From positions 124,001-188,000 of the forward strand of contig JAKOPT010000089.1 of the NCBI GenBank assembly GCA_029778715.1: 64,000 bases of DNA. The letters are read 5' to 3'. This DNA comes from Actinomycetes bacterium (GTDB taxonomy: Bacteria; Actinomycetota; Actinomycetes; Actinomycetales; Dermatophilaceae). A model generated the notes under the pieces. That model worked only from the letters and a program-made list of their open reading frames with translations, was not told where the DNA came from and ran no database searches. A program made the position numbers and the translations under genes. This document shows, one piece after another, positions 29,636 to 38,185 of this stretch. Position 1 is the first letter of the stretch, and the number at the start of each line of letters is the position of its first letter.

Positions 29636-30607
29636 TCAGTCCGTCGGGCGGGTCATCACCGCGACCCGCACGCCACTCTCCGGTATGCCGGGCGTGAGCA
29701 CCCGCCAGCCCGCGGGCGCGTGCGTCGTGGCCGAGGCGACGGCGTCGGCCGTGACGAGCGCGAGCACCGAGGGGCCGGCCCCCGAGATGACGGCGGCATG
29801 CCCAGCGGCCCGCAAGGCGTCCACGAGAGCCATCGACGCGGCATACGACGGCCGGCGCGGCTCCTGGTGGAGCCAATCGCGGGTGGCGGCGACGAGATGG
29901 CGCGGCTCGGTGGCAAGGGCATGGACGAGCAGGGCCGCCCGCCCGGAGTTCGCGGCGGCGTCGGAGAGGCGCACATGGGCCGGCAACACCGAGCGCGCCT
30001 TGGCCGTCGACAACTGCACCTCGGGGGCGAAAACCACCGGCACGATCGACGGATGAACCGCCAGCGACACCGTCGTCGTGCCCGCCGCCGGATCGTCGGA
30101 CCAGGACACCGTCGCTCCCCCGAACACCGAGGCAGAGGCATTGTCGGGGTGCCCCTCCAGGCGCGCGGCGAGGTCGTTGACAAACCCCGCGTCGAACCGC
30201 CCGAACCACTCGTCCACTCCGCACAACGCCTGGGCCGCAACGATTCCGGTGACGATCGCGGTCGCCGACGACCCCATCCCGCGCCCGTGGGGCACGGCGT
30301 TGGTGCAGGTGAGCGACAACCCGGCCGGGGCGGGCACGTCCAACTCATCCCAGGTGCGCACCATCGTGCGATAGATCAGGTGCGAGGCATCGAGGGGCAC
30401 TGCACCGGCGCCCTCACCCTCGGCGGTGACGGTCAGCCCGGGTTCGGCCCGCACCGTCGCCACGCAGCGGTCCCACACGCCCAGGGCCATCCCGATCGAG
30501 TCGAACCCCGGGCCGAGGTTGGCGCTGCTCGCCGGCGTCTCGACGCACACGGACGCTCCCGCGCGCGGCTCACCGCGCCGGCCCGGCACCGCTGGTCCCG
30601 ACGTCAC
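29636..30607 (-). CDS. thrB: Homoserine kinase
   Basis: 323 residues from GTG 30605-30607; an open frame upstream overlaps thrC and is rejected. A GHMP kinase phosphorylating homoserine with ATP, the step before thrC. Motifs: ETPASSANLGPGFDSIG, the ATP loop VPHGRGMGSSATAIV, and the C-terminal ISGAGPSVLALV. It is the last gene of the argS-lysA-hom-thrC-thrB block, 58 bp after thrC, then a 236-bp gap to rho. Confidence 0.94.
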   Translation of the reverse strand: MTSGPAVPGRRGEPRAGASVCVETPASSANLGPGFDSIGMALGVWDRCVATVRAEPGLTVTAEGEGAGAVPLDASHLIYRTMVRTWDELDVPAPAGLSLTCTNAVPHGRGMGSSATAIVTGIVAAQALCGVDEWFGRFDAGFVNDLAARLEGHPDNASASVFGGATVSWSDDPAAGTTTVSLAVHPSIVPVVFAPEVQLSTAKARSVLPAHVRLSDAAANSGRAALLVHALATEPRHLVAATRDWLHQEPRRPSYAASMALVDALRAAGHAAVISGAGPSVLALVTADAVASATTHAPAGWRVLTPGIPESGVRVAVMTRPTD

Positions 30608-30665
30608 CGATCGCCGCCTCTCACCTTCGCACCCGAGTATGCCGTCCCCGCCGGCGCCGTCCGCG

Positions 30666-31763
30666 TCACTCCAACCCCAAGGCGCGGGCAACGGCATACG
30701 CATCGACCGGCACCCGGACCGGCTCGACGTCGGCGCCGTCCGCGCCGCGCAGCGCCCACGACGGGTCCTTGAGCCCGTGCCCGGTGACCGTGCACACGAT
30801 CGTGGCGCCACTCGGCACGAGGCCGGCTTCCGACGCCTTGAGCAGCCCGGCGATGCTCGCCGCCGAGCCGGGTTCGACGAACACCCCTTCGGTGGCCGAG
30901 AGGAGCCGGTGCGCGGCGAGGATCTGCTCGTCTGTCACCGAGTCGATGAGCCCGCCGGACTCGTCGCGGGCGGCCTCGGCCTGCCGCCACGAAGCGGGAT
31001 TGCCGATCCGGATCGCCGTGGCGATCGTCTCCGGCTCGTCGACGGGGTGGCCGAGGACGATCGGCGCGGCGCCGGCGGCCTGGAACCCCCACATCGCCGG
31101 GCGCTTGGTCGCCACCGGCGCCAACTCGCCGCTTCGCCCAAGGGTGGGGGCGGCATACTCGCCATAGCCCTGCCAGTAGGCGGTGATGTTGCCGGCGTTG
31201 CCCACCGGCAAGACGTGGATGTCGGGGGCGTCCCCGAGCGCATCGACGATCTCGAAGGCCGCCGTCTTCTGCCCCTCGATGCGCGCCGGGTTGACCGAGT
31301 TGACGAGTTCGACGGGGTAGGCCTCGGCGAGTTTGCGGGCCACGGTGAGGCAGTCGTCGAAGTTGCCCTCGACCTGGATCAACGTCGCGCCATGAGCGAT
31401 GGCCTGGGAGAGTTTGCCCATCGCGATCTTGCCGTCGGGCACCAGAACCGCGCAGGTCATCCCGGCTTTCGTCGCGTATGCCGCGGCGCTCGCCGAGGTG
31501 TTGCCGGTCGAGGCGCAAATGACCGCCTTGGCCCCCGCGGCCTTGGCGACCGAGATCGCCGTCGTCATCCCCCGGTCCTTGAACGACCCGGTGGGGTTGA
31601 GCCCTTCGTACTTGACGTAGACGCGCGCGCCCACCCGCTCCGAGAGCCCCGCGCAGGGAATGAGCGGGGTCCCGCCCTCCTGCAGGGTCACGACGGGCGC
31701 GCCGGCGAGCATCGGCAACCGGTCGGCATACTCCTCGATCACGCCTTGCCACAAGGTCGCCAT
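30666..31763 (-). CDS. thrC: Threonine synthase
   Basis: 365 residues from ATG 31761-31763. PLP enzyme of the short type-II form, converting phosphohomoserine to threonine. The PLP lysine is in [12 protein letters not shown], the phosphate-binding loop is [11 protein letters not shown], and [14 protein letters not shown] lies between them. It begins 1 bp after the hom stop, so the two are probably coupled. Confidence 0.96.
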   Translation of the reverse strand: MATLWQGVIEEYADRLPMLAGAPVVTLQEGGTPLIPCAGLSERVGARVYVKYEGLNPTGSFKDRGMTTAISVAKAAGAKAVICASTGNTSASAAAYATKAGMTCAVLVPDGKIAMGKLSQAIAHGATLIQVEGNFDDCLTVARKLAEAYPVELVNSVNPARIEGQKTAAFEIVDALGDAPDIHVLPVGNAGNITAYWQGYGEYAAPTLGRSGELAPVATKRPAMWGFQAAGAAPIVLGHPVDEPETIATAIRIGNPASWRQAEAARDESGGLIDSVTDEQILAAHRLLSATEGVFVEPGSAASIAGLLKASEAGLVPSGATIVCTVTGHGLKDPSWALRGADGADVEPVRVPVDAYAVARALGLE

Positions 31764-31764
31764 C

Positions 31765-33093
31765 TCACTCTCCTTCTACACGCATGACAGACACGACCTC
31801 ACGGACCGTGTCGAGGGCATCGAGGGCCGCCACCGTCGCCGACAGGGCCGCATCGGCAGCCCGATGGGTGACGACGACGAGGTTCGCACCGTGCTCGACC
31901 TGCCCGCCCCGGTCGGTGTCGACGACCTGCTGACGCACGGTTTCGATGGACACGCCGTGGTCGGCGAAGGCCGTGGCCACCGCGGCGAGCACCCCCGGCC
32001 GGTCGGCGACATCGAGACTGATGTGGTAGCGGGTCTGGGCTGCGCCCATGGGCAGGACCGGCAGGTCCGCGTATGCCGATTCGCCGGCTCCGCGGCCCCC
32101 GTTGACCCGGTGCCGGGCCACCTCGACGACGTCGCCGAGGATCGCCGAGGCGGTGGGATCGCCGCCGGCGCCGCGCCCGTAGAACATGAGCTGGCCCGCC
32201 GCCTCGGCCTCGACGAAGACCGCGTTGAAGGCGTCCCGCACCGAGCCGAGCGGGTGGGTGCGCGGGATCATCGCCGGATGCACGCGCACGCTCACCGCGT
32301 CGCCGTCGGGGGTGGCGACGCGTTCGCAGATGGCGAGCAGTTTGACGACGCACCCCATGGCGTCGGCCGCGGCGATATCCGCGGCGGTGACGTCGGTGAT
32401 GCCCTCCCGGTGGACCTGGGCGCTGCTCACCCTGGTGTGGAAGGCAAGGGAGGCCAAGATGGCGGCCTTGGCGGCGGCATCGAAGCCCTCGATGTCGGCG
32501 CTCGGGTCGGCCTCGGCATACCCGAGCGCCTGCGCCACCTCGACCGTTTCGGCGAACCCGGCGCCGGTGGTGTCCATCTTGTCGAGGACGAAGTTGGTCG
32601 TGCCGTTGACGATTCCGATGACCTTGGTGATCGTGTCGCCGGCGAGCGAGTCGCGGATGGGGCGCAGGATCGGGATGGCCCCGGCCACCGCCGCCTCGTA
32701 GTAGAGGTCGACTCCGGCGTCGTCGGCCGCGGCATACAAGGTGGGGCCGTCCTCGGCGAGCAGCGCCTTGTTGGCCGACACGACCGCCGCGCCGCTCTTC
32801 ATGGCGGTAAGGAGCAGGTCGCGGGTGGGTTCGATGCCCCCGATGACCTCGACGACGATGTCGGCGCGGGTGACGAGGTCGGCGGCGTCGGTCGTGAACA
32901 GACTCGGGTCGACGGGCACGTCCGAACGGTCGCGTCCCAGGCGGCGCACGGCGATCCCGACGAGTTCGACGGGCCGGCCGATGCGGGCGCTCAAGTCCTC
33001 CCGGTGGTGGGTGAGCAGGCGGGCCACGGACGAACCGACGACGCCGCACCCGAGCAGCGCGACCCGCAACGGGGCCGGAGCGGCAACGGACAT
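31765..33093 (-). CDS. hom: Homoserine dehydrogenase with C-terminal ACT domain
   Basis: 442 residues. NAD(P)-dependent reduction of aspartate semialdehyde. Rossmann motif [15 protein letters not shown], catalytic region [11 protein letters not shown] and [21 protein letters not shown] with the catalytic Lys. The last ~85 residues form an ACT domain ([32 protein letters not shown]), which usually gives threonine feedback inhibition. No aspartokinase domain is fused. ATG 33091-33093 follows AAGGAG. Between lysA (26 bp) and thrC. Confidence 0.96.
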   Translation of the reverse strand: MSVAAPAPLRVALLGCGVVGSSVARLLTHHREDLSARIGRPVELVGIAVRRLGRDRSDVPVDPSLFTTDAADLVTRADIVVEVIGGIEPTRDLLLTAMKSGAAVVSANKALLAEDGPTLYAAADDAGVDLYYEAAVAGAIPILRPIRDSLAGDTITKVIGIVNGTTNFVLDKMDTTGAGFAETVEVAQALGYAEADPSADIEGFDAAAKAAILASLAFHTRVSSAQVHREGITDVTAADIAAADAMGCVVKLLAICERVATPDGDAVSVRVHPAMIPRTHPLGSVRDAFNAVFVEAEAAGQLMFYGRGAGGDPTASAILGDVVEVARHRVNGGRGAGESAYADLPVLPMGAAQTRYHISLDVADRPGVLAAVATAFADHGVSIETVRQQVVDTDRGGQVEHGANLVVVTHRAADAALSATVAALDALDTVREVVSVMRVEGE

Positions 33094-33119
33094 GGTGAGA
33101 GGGGCTCCTTGACTCGGGA

Positions 33120-34580
33120 TCAGCCGGCGTGCGCACCGTCGGTGTCGTCGACATCGAGGGCGAGCAGGTCCTCGATCGTCTCACGCCGGACGATGACCCG
33201 GGCGCGGCCATCCGCGACGGCGACGACCGGGGGCCGAGGGGTGTGGTTGTACTGGCTCGACAGGGACCGGCAGTAGGCGCCGGTGCCGGGCACGGCGAGC
33301 AGGTCGCCGGGGCGCACGTCGGCGGGGAGCCATTCGTCGAGGACGACGATATCCCCGCTTTCGCAGTGCTTTCCGACGACTCGCACGACGATCGGCGGGG
33401 CGTCTGAATGGCGGTTGGCCAGGGTCACGGAGTAGTCCGCCTCGTAGAGGGCCGGGCGCGGGTTGTCGCTCATGCCGCCGTCGACCGAGACGTAGGTGCG
33501 CGTGTGCCCGTCACCGAGACGGACCGGTTTGACCGTGCCGACCTCGTAGAGGGTGAAGGCCGACGGGCCCACGATGGCCCGGCCGGGTTCGATGGACACC
33601 CTCGGCACGGGGGCCGTGGGGTCGGCGTCGGTGACCCGCTTGAACTCGGTGGCGACGATGTGGCTCATCTGCTCGGCAAGGCCCGCCGGGGAGAGCGGGG
33701 TGTGCTGGCTCGTGTAGGCGATGCCGTAGCCGCCGCCGAGGTCGATCTCGGGCGCGTGGTAGCCCAGGTCGGCGGCGATCTTGGCGTGCAGCCCGACGAG
33801 GCGCGCCGCGGCGACCTCGAACCCGGAGGTGTCGAAGATCTGCGACCCGATGTGGCTGTGCAGCCCGAGGAGGCGCAACTGGCCCGGGTGGTCAAGGACC
33901 CGCCGAGCCGCCTCGAAGGCGACCTCGCCGGCGAGGGCGAACCCAAACTTCTGATCCTCGTGGCCGGTGGCGATGAACTCGTGGGTATGCGCCTCCACGC
34001 CGACGGTGACCCGCAACATGACGGGGGCGCACACCCCGAGCTCGCTGGTGAGGGCAAGGAGGCGGTCGAGCTCGTCGTGCGAGTCCACGACGATCCGGCC
34101 CACGCCGTAGGTGAGCGCCTGGCGCAACTCGGCGACCGATTTGTTGTTGCCGTGGAACCCGATTCGCTCCCCGGGGAACCCGACGCGCTGGGCGACCGCA
34201 AGTTCCCCGCCGGTGCAGACGTCGAGGCTGAGACCCTCCTCAAGGACCCACCGGGCCACCGTCGTGCAGAGGAACGCCTTGCCGGCGTAGTAGACGTCGG
34301 CGCCGCCCGCGTCGGCGAACGCCGCGGCATACGCCTGCTTGAAGGCCCGGGCCCTGGTGCGGAAGTCGAGTTCGTCGAGCACGTATGCCGCGGTGCCGAA
34401 CTCCCGGGCGAGCGTCTCGACGTCGACGCCCCCGACCTCGAGGACGCCGTCGGGGCGGCGGGTCACGGTGCGGGCCCACAGGGTGGGCAGCACCTCCATG
34501 ACGTCGGCCGGGCTCGGCAGGTAGATCGGCGGGCCGCCGTAACCGGGGGCATGGAGGACCCCGGCCTCATGGGATCTCAC
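33120..34580 (-). CDS. lysA: Diaminopimelate decarboxylase
   Basis: 486 residues from GTG 34578-34580. PLP alanine-racemase-fold enzyme making lysine from meso-DAP. The PLP lysine is in VYYAGKAFLC, the Gly-rich phosphate loop in LGGGYGIAYTSQH, and the active-site Cys in the CESGDIVV motif. The N-terminal ~45 residues are an extension common in actinobacteria. The start follows AGGGAAGG, 16 bp after argS. Confidence 0.96.
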   Translation of the reverse strand: MRSHEAGVLHAPGYGGPPIYLPSPADVMEVLPTLWARTVTRRPDGVLEVGGVDVETLAREFGTAAYVLDELDFRTRARAFKQAYAAAFADAGGADVYYAGKAFLCTTVARWVLEEGLSLDVCTGGELAVAQRVGFPGERIGFHGNNKSVAELRQALTYGVGRIVVDSHDELDRLLALTSELGVCAPVMLRVTVGVEAHTHEFIATGHEDQKFGFALAGEVAFEAARRVLDHPGQLRLLGLHSHIGSQIFDTSGFEVAAARLVGLHAKIAADLGYHAPEIDLGGGYGIAYTSQHTPLSPAGLAEQMSHIVATEFKRVTDADPTAPVPRVSIEPGRAIVGPSAFTLYEVGTVKPVRLGDGHTRTYVSVDGGMSDNPRPALYEADYSVTLANRHSDAPPIVVRVVGKHCESGDIVVLDEWLPADVRPGDLLAVPGTGAYCRSLSSQYNHTPRPPVVAVADGRARVIVRRETIEDLLALDVDDTDGAHAG

Positions 34581-34596
34581 GACGTATCGCCTTCCC

Positions 34597-36243
34597 TCAC
34601 ATGCGTTCTGGCGCGCTCACGCCGAGCAGGTCGAGCCCGTTGGCGAGCACCTGCCCGGTCGCGTCGTTGAGCCAGAGCCGGGTGCGGTGGACGTCGGTGA
34701 CCTCGGGTTCGTCGGCACCGGGGCGCACGCGCCGGGTGTCATACCACTTGTGGTATGCCGCGGCGAGACTTTCGAGGTAGCGCGCCACCCGGTGCGGTTC
34801 GAGCAGGTGCGCCGCCTGGGCGACCACCCGCGGGAAGTCGCCGAGCAGGGCGAGCAGGGCCGCTTCGGTCGGGTCGTCGAGCAGGGCCGGGTCGAAGCCG
34901 TCGGCGCGCCGAACCCCGTCCTCGGAGGCGAGCCGGGCGACGTTGGCGGTGCGGGCATGGGCGTATTGGACATAGAAGACCGGGTTGTCATTGGTCTGCT
35001 TGCGCAACTCCTCCCCGTCGAGGGAGAGCGGCGAGTCTGCCGGGTAGCGGGCCAACGAGTAGCGCACCGGGTCGGCACCGATCCACTCGAGCAGGTCGTC
35101 GAGATAGACCGCGTTGCCGCGCCGCTTGCCCATCCGCTCGCCGCCGATGTCGACGAGTTGGCCGATCTTGACCTCGATGTTGTGCTCAGGGTCGTCGCCG
35201 GCGGCGGCGGCGATGGCCTTGAGCCGGTTGATGTAGCCGTGGTGGTCGGCACCGAGGAGGTAGATCTTCTCGTCGAACCCGCGGTCCTTCTTGGACAGGT
35301 AGTACGCAGCGTCGGCCGCGAAGTAGGTCGGCACCCCGTTGGCCCGGATGAGGACCCGGTCTTTGTCGTCGCCGAAGTCGGTGGTGCGCAACCAAGTCGC
35401 CCCGTCGCGGTCGTCGACGTGCCCCTGCGCGCGCAACCGGGCCACGGCTTGTTCGACGGCGCCGGAGGCGTGCAGCCCACGCTCGGAAAACCACACGTCG
35501 AAGTGGACGTTGAACTGTTCGAGCGTCGCCTGGATCGCGCCCATCTGAACCGGATAGGCGACCTCCCAGGCGGCCTCGATCGCTTCGTCGTGCGGGCGGT
35601 CGAGGATGTCGGGATGCGCCTCCTGGACGGCGGCCGCGAGTTCGTCGACGTACGCCCCGGCATACCCGCCCTCGGGTGCCGGCTCGCCTCGCAGGCTGGC
35701 GAGCACCGAGCCGCCCAACTTGTCGACCTGGCCGCCGGCATCGTTGATGTAGTACTCGGCGGTGACCTCGGCGCCGGTGGCCCGCAGCAGCCGCACCATG
35801 GCGTCCCCGAGGGCCGCCCACCGGGTGTGCCCGATGTGGAGCGGCCCCGTGGGGTTGGCCGAGATGTACTCGAGGTTGACCACCCGCCCCTTTTCGCTCT
35901 CCCCGGTGCCGTATGCCGCCCCCGTCTCGACGATGGTGCGCGCCAGTTCGCCCGCGCTCGCGGCCTCGAGGGTGATGTTGAGGAAGCCGGGACCGGCCAC
36001 GTCGACGGCCTCGATGCCGGGCGCCTGCCGCAAGCGGGCGGCGAGCAGGTCGGCGAGGGCGCGCGGCGGCATACCGGCGCCCTTGGCGAGTTGGAGGGCA
36101 ACGTTGGTGGCCCAGTCGCCGTGCTCGCGGGAGCGGGGACGTTCGACCCGGACCTGCGCGGGGACGGCGAGTGCTGCCTCCCCCGCGTCCACGACAGCGG
36201 TCAGGGCGGCATGGATCGCCTGGGCCAATTCCTCGGGAGTCAC
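34597..36243 (-). CDS. argS: Arginyl-tRNA synthetase
   Basis: 548 residues from GTG 36241-36243. Class I synthetase with the Add1 N-terminal domain, the signature HIGH (PTGPLHIGHTRWAALGD), a KMSKS-equivalent region degenerate as in many ArgRS (GERMGKRRGNAVYL), and the C-terminal DALR anticodon domain (VRYLESLAAAYHKWYD, ending in GLDLLGVSAPERM). It heads the argS-lysA-hom-thrC-thrB block typical of actinobacteria. The TAGAAT box 6 nt upstream suggests its own leaderless transcript. Confidence 0.96.
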   Translation of the reverse strand: MTPEELAQAIHAALTAVVDAGEAALAVPAQVRVERPRSREHGDWATNVALQLAKGAGMPPRALADLLAARLRQAPGIEAVDVAGPGFLNITLEAASAGELARTIVETGAAYGTGESEKGRVVNLEYISANPTGPLHIGHTRWAALGDAMVRLLRATGAEVTAEYYINDAGGQVDKLGGSVLASLRGEPAPEGGYAGAYVDELAAAVQEAHPDILDRPHDEAIEAAWEVAYPVQMGAIQATLEQFNVHFDVWFSERGLHASGAVEQAVARLRAQGHVDDRDGATWLRTTDFGDDKDRVLIRANGVPTYFAADAAYYLSKKDRGFDEKIYLLGADHHGYINRLKAIAAAAGDDPEHNIEVKIGQLVDIGGERMGKRRGNAVYLDDLLEWIGADPVRYSLARYPADSPLSLDGEELRKQTNDNPVFYVQYAHARTANVARLASEDGVRRADGFDPALLDDPTEAALLALLGDFPRVVAQAAHLLEPHRVARYLESLAAAYHKWYDTRRVRPGADEPEVTDVHRTRLWLNDATGQVLANGLDLLGVSAPERM

Positions 36244-36249
36244 CCGGAG

Positions 36250-36255
36250 ATTCTA
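36250..36255 (-). promoter_or_regulatory. -10 element of a probable leaderless argS promoter
   Basis: TAGAAT on the minus strand 6 nt before the argS GTG. The TAG of this box is also the stop codon of the response-regulator gene. No SD precedes argS. Confidence 0.5.
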
Positions 36256-36699
36256 GGCCGGGCCGGGCGCCACCCGACCGGACGCCGCGACGCGTGAGAC
36301 GAGGGCGACGAGGTCGTCGGGGTCGAACGGCTTGGCGATCACCGCGTCGAACCCGGCCGCGTGCGCCTGGGCGAGGTCGAGTCCGTGAACGCCTGCAGAG
36401 AGCAGGACGACCGGCAGATCGGTGAGGGTGGGTTCGGCGCGGATGGCCTTGATCGTGTGCCACCCGTCGACGGGGAACATGTGGACGTCGAGGACCACGA
36501 CGTCTGGGCGCTGCTGCTCGGGGTCGAGGAGGTGGGCGAGCAGGGCGGTGCCGTCCACGGCCTCGTCAACGAGGTGCCCTTCGAGTTCGAAGTTGATCCG
36601 GAGCAGGTGGCGGATGGTGGCGATGTCATCGCAGACGAGCACCCGCCAACTCCGCGCAGTTGGCGTGGTCGCGGTCGAGGGGCTCGCCGCCGATTGCAT
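36253..36699 (-). CDS. Stand-alone response regulator receiver protein
   Basis: 148 residues, a single CheY-like receiver domain with no output domain. The acidic pair is CDD, the phospho-acceptor Asp is in VVVLDVHM, the Thr/Ser switch position is in LLSAG, and the Lys is in AKPFDPDDL. A ~18-residue Ser/Thr/Ala-rich lead precedes it. Single-domain receivers act as phosphotransfer relays or bind partners; no histidine kinase is near. ATG 36697-36699 with a TANNNT box 7 nt upstream, so leaderless. Confidence 0.88.
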   Translation of the reverse strand: MQSAASPSTATTPTARSWRVLVCDDIATIRHLLRINFELEGHLVDEAVDGTALLAHLLDPEQQRPDVVVLDVHMFPVDGWHTIKAIRAEPTLTDLPVVLLSAGVHGLDLAQAHAAGFDAVIAKPFDPDDLVALVSRVAASGRVAPGPA

Positions 36700-36706
36700 G
36701 ATCTGA

Positions 36707-36712
36707 ACTCTA
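36707..36712 (-). promoter_or_regulatory. -10 element of a probable leaderless promoter
   Basis: TAGAGT on the minus strand, 7 nt before the response-regulator ATG; no SD. Confidence 0.45.
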
Positions 36713-36781
36713 GGCTGATAGCCTCGTTTTTGTCGGGTGAACGCCTGAGCCCCTGGTGGGGAGCGGTTCGACCCGGTGTTG

Positions 36782-36856
36782 GCCCCCGTAGCTCAGGGGA
36801 TAGAGCACCGCCCTCCGGAGGCGGGAGCGCAGGTTCGAATCCTGCCGGGGGCACCA
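36782..36856 (+). tRNA. tRNA-Arg (anticodon CCG)
   Basis: A full cloverleaf can be folded: acceptor GCCCCCG with CGGGGGC, D arm GCTC...GAGC, anticodon arm CCGCC-CTCCGGA-GGCGG giving CCG, and T arm AGGTTCGAATCCT. The CCA end is encoded (36854-36856). CCG reads CGG, a common Arg codon in this GC-rich genome. Its 3' end is duplicated downstream. Confidence 0.95.
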
Positions 36857-36897
36857 AGAAGCCGGCGCGTCAGCGTCGGTTTTCTTGTGCCTGCGGC
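36840..36897 (+). repeat. 58-bp direct repeat, copy 1 (tRNA 3' end plus terminator)
   Basis: Starts at the T-arm end of tRNA-Arg and includes CCA and a hairpin with a T-run (about 36857-36886). Identical copy at 36952-37009. Confidence 0.9.
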
Positions 36898-36951
36898 GGG
36901 GTGATGGGAGGCGTCGCAGGCCGCGAGGAACGAGCTGGCTGAGACGACGGG

Positions 36952-37009
36952 TCCTGCCGGGGGCACCAAGAAGCCGGCGCGTCAGCGTCGGTTTTCTTGT
37001 GCCTGCGGC
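36952..37009 (+). repeat. 58-bp direct repeat, copy 2 (att-like)
   Basis: Identical to 36840-36897, 112 bp downstream. A third, short trace of the tRNA end (TGGGGGCACCA) follows at about 37020-37030. It looks like an attachment-site duplication or a tandem copy of the terminator; no integrase is in the window. Confidence 0.9.
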
Positions 37010-37056
37010 TGGGTGCTGCTGGGGGCACCAGAGAGTGCACTTGAGGTGGGAAAGGG

Positions 37057-37123
37057 TCACTTCGCCCCCCGACAGTTGGGGTGCGAAGTGGACCGTGGAC
37101 GGTTCAGGCGGGAAAGGGGTGAC
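37057..37123 (+). repeat. Dispersed hairpin repeat, copy B
   Basis: 8-bp arms CACTTCGC (37058-37065) and GCGAAGTG (37083-37090), then the conserved tail with GGTTCAGGCGGGAAAGGGG. It is the clearest of the three copies and lies 25 bp past the stop of the minus-strand CNNM/CBS gene. Confidence 0.75.
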
Positions 37124-37147
37124 GGGTGAGACGGAAGGGGCAACGAG

Positions 37148-38185
37148 TTAGGCGCGCTGGCTCGCGTCGATGACCTCACCGACCAACTCCTCGATGACGT
37201 CCTCGAGGAACACCACGCCCACCACCGCGCCGTCCTCGTCCACGACGCGGGCCAGGTGCGAGCCGGTCGCTTGCATACTCCGCAGCACCGACTCGACCCC
37301 ATCGTTGCCGCGAACATTCGCCATCATCCGAATCCGTTTGGCAGGCACCGGTTCTCGACGCTCCAGCGCATCGGCGAAGAGCACGTCCTTGAGATGGAGG
37401 TAGCCCCGCAACTCCCCCGTATCGGACACGACCGGAAACCGCGAGTACCCGTGTTTGGCCACCAGCCGTTCGAGGTCCTCGGGAGTGGACTTCCCGTCGA
37501 CGGTCACCAGGTCGGCAAGGCGCACGCCGACATCGGCGGCGTTCTTGTCGCTGAACTCCAGGGCCGCATCGAGCCGTCCGAGTTCCTCGGCGGCGACCAA
37601 CCCCTCGCGGTGCGATTCGCTCACGATGTGCGCGACTTCCTCGGCCGTGAACGCCGACGCTACTTCGTCCTTGGGGTCGATACCGGTGGCCCGCACGAGG
37701 GCCTTGGCGACGACGTCCATCGCCGTGATGACCGGCCGCACGGCCCTGGACATCCACACGAGCGGCGGCACGAGCGCCATCGCGGTGCGTTCGGGGCCGG
37801 CGATGGCGAGGTTCTTGGGGATCATCTCGCCCAGCACCACATGCAAACAGACGACGACGAGCAACGCGAGCACGAGCGACACGACGTCGGTCACCTGCCC
37901 GGGAAGTCCCAATCGGTCGATGAGCGGCACCAGGGCATGGTGCAGCGACGCCTCGGTCACCGCGCCGAGCAGCACCGAGCACACGGTGATGCCCAACTGG
38001 CAGGTGGCCAACAACAACCCGGTCCGGTGGAGGGCGTCGAGCGCCATTTGGGCGCGTTTCGACCCGGCCTCGGCGAGGGGTTCGAGTTGGCTGCGGCGCG
38101 CTGACATCGCCGCGAACTCCGCGCCCACGAAGAAGGCGTTGAACGCGAGCAGCGCCACTGTGATGGCGACGACGCCCCCACTCAT
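37148..38185 (-). CDS. CNNM-CBS membrane protein (CorC/HlyC family), second of pair
   Basis: 345 residues. The N-terminal ~180 form a CNNM transmembrane domain (four hydrophobic segments, including ITVALLAFNAFFVGAEFAAMSARRSQL and VVVCLHVVLGEMIPKNLAIAGPER, with the family EMIPKNLAIA). A CBS pair follows (about 210-340: GYSRFPVVSDTGELRGYLHLKD and DGAVVGVVFLEDVIEELVGEV). The usual C-terminal CorC_HlyC domain is missing. The family exports or senses Mg2+ and divalent ions. ATG overlaps the stop of the preceding paralogue (ATGA). Confidence 0.9.
   Translation of the reverse strand: MSGGVVAITVALLAFNAFFVGAEFAAMSARRSQLEPLAEAGSKRAQMALDALHRTGLLLATCQLGITVCSVLLGAVTEASLHHALVPLIDRLGLPGQVTDVVSLVLALLVVVCLHVVLGEMIPKNLAIAGPERTAMALVPPLVWMSRAVRPVITAMDVVAKALVRATGIDPKDEVASAFTAEEVAHIVSESHREGLVAAEELGRLDAALEFSDKNAADVGVRLADLVTVDGKSTPEDLERLVAKHGYSRFPVVSDTGELRGYLHLKDVLFADALERREPVPAKRIRMMANVRGNDGVESVLRSMQATGSHLARVVDEDGAVVGVVFLEDVIEELVGEVIDASQRA

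Noticed and set aside
36782-37009. Prophage or integrative element at tRNA-Arg
   Set aside because: Only the duplicated tRNA end is present; there is no integrase, no phage gene and just 54 bp between the copies.
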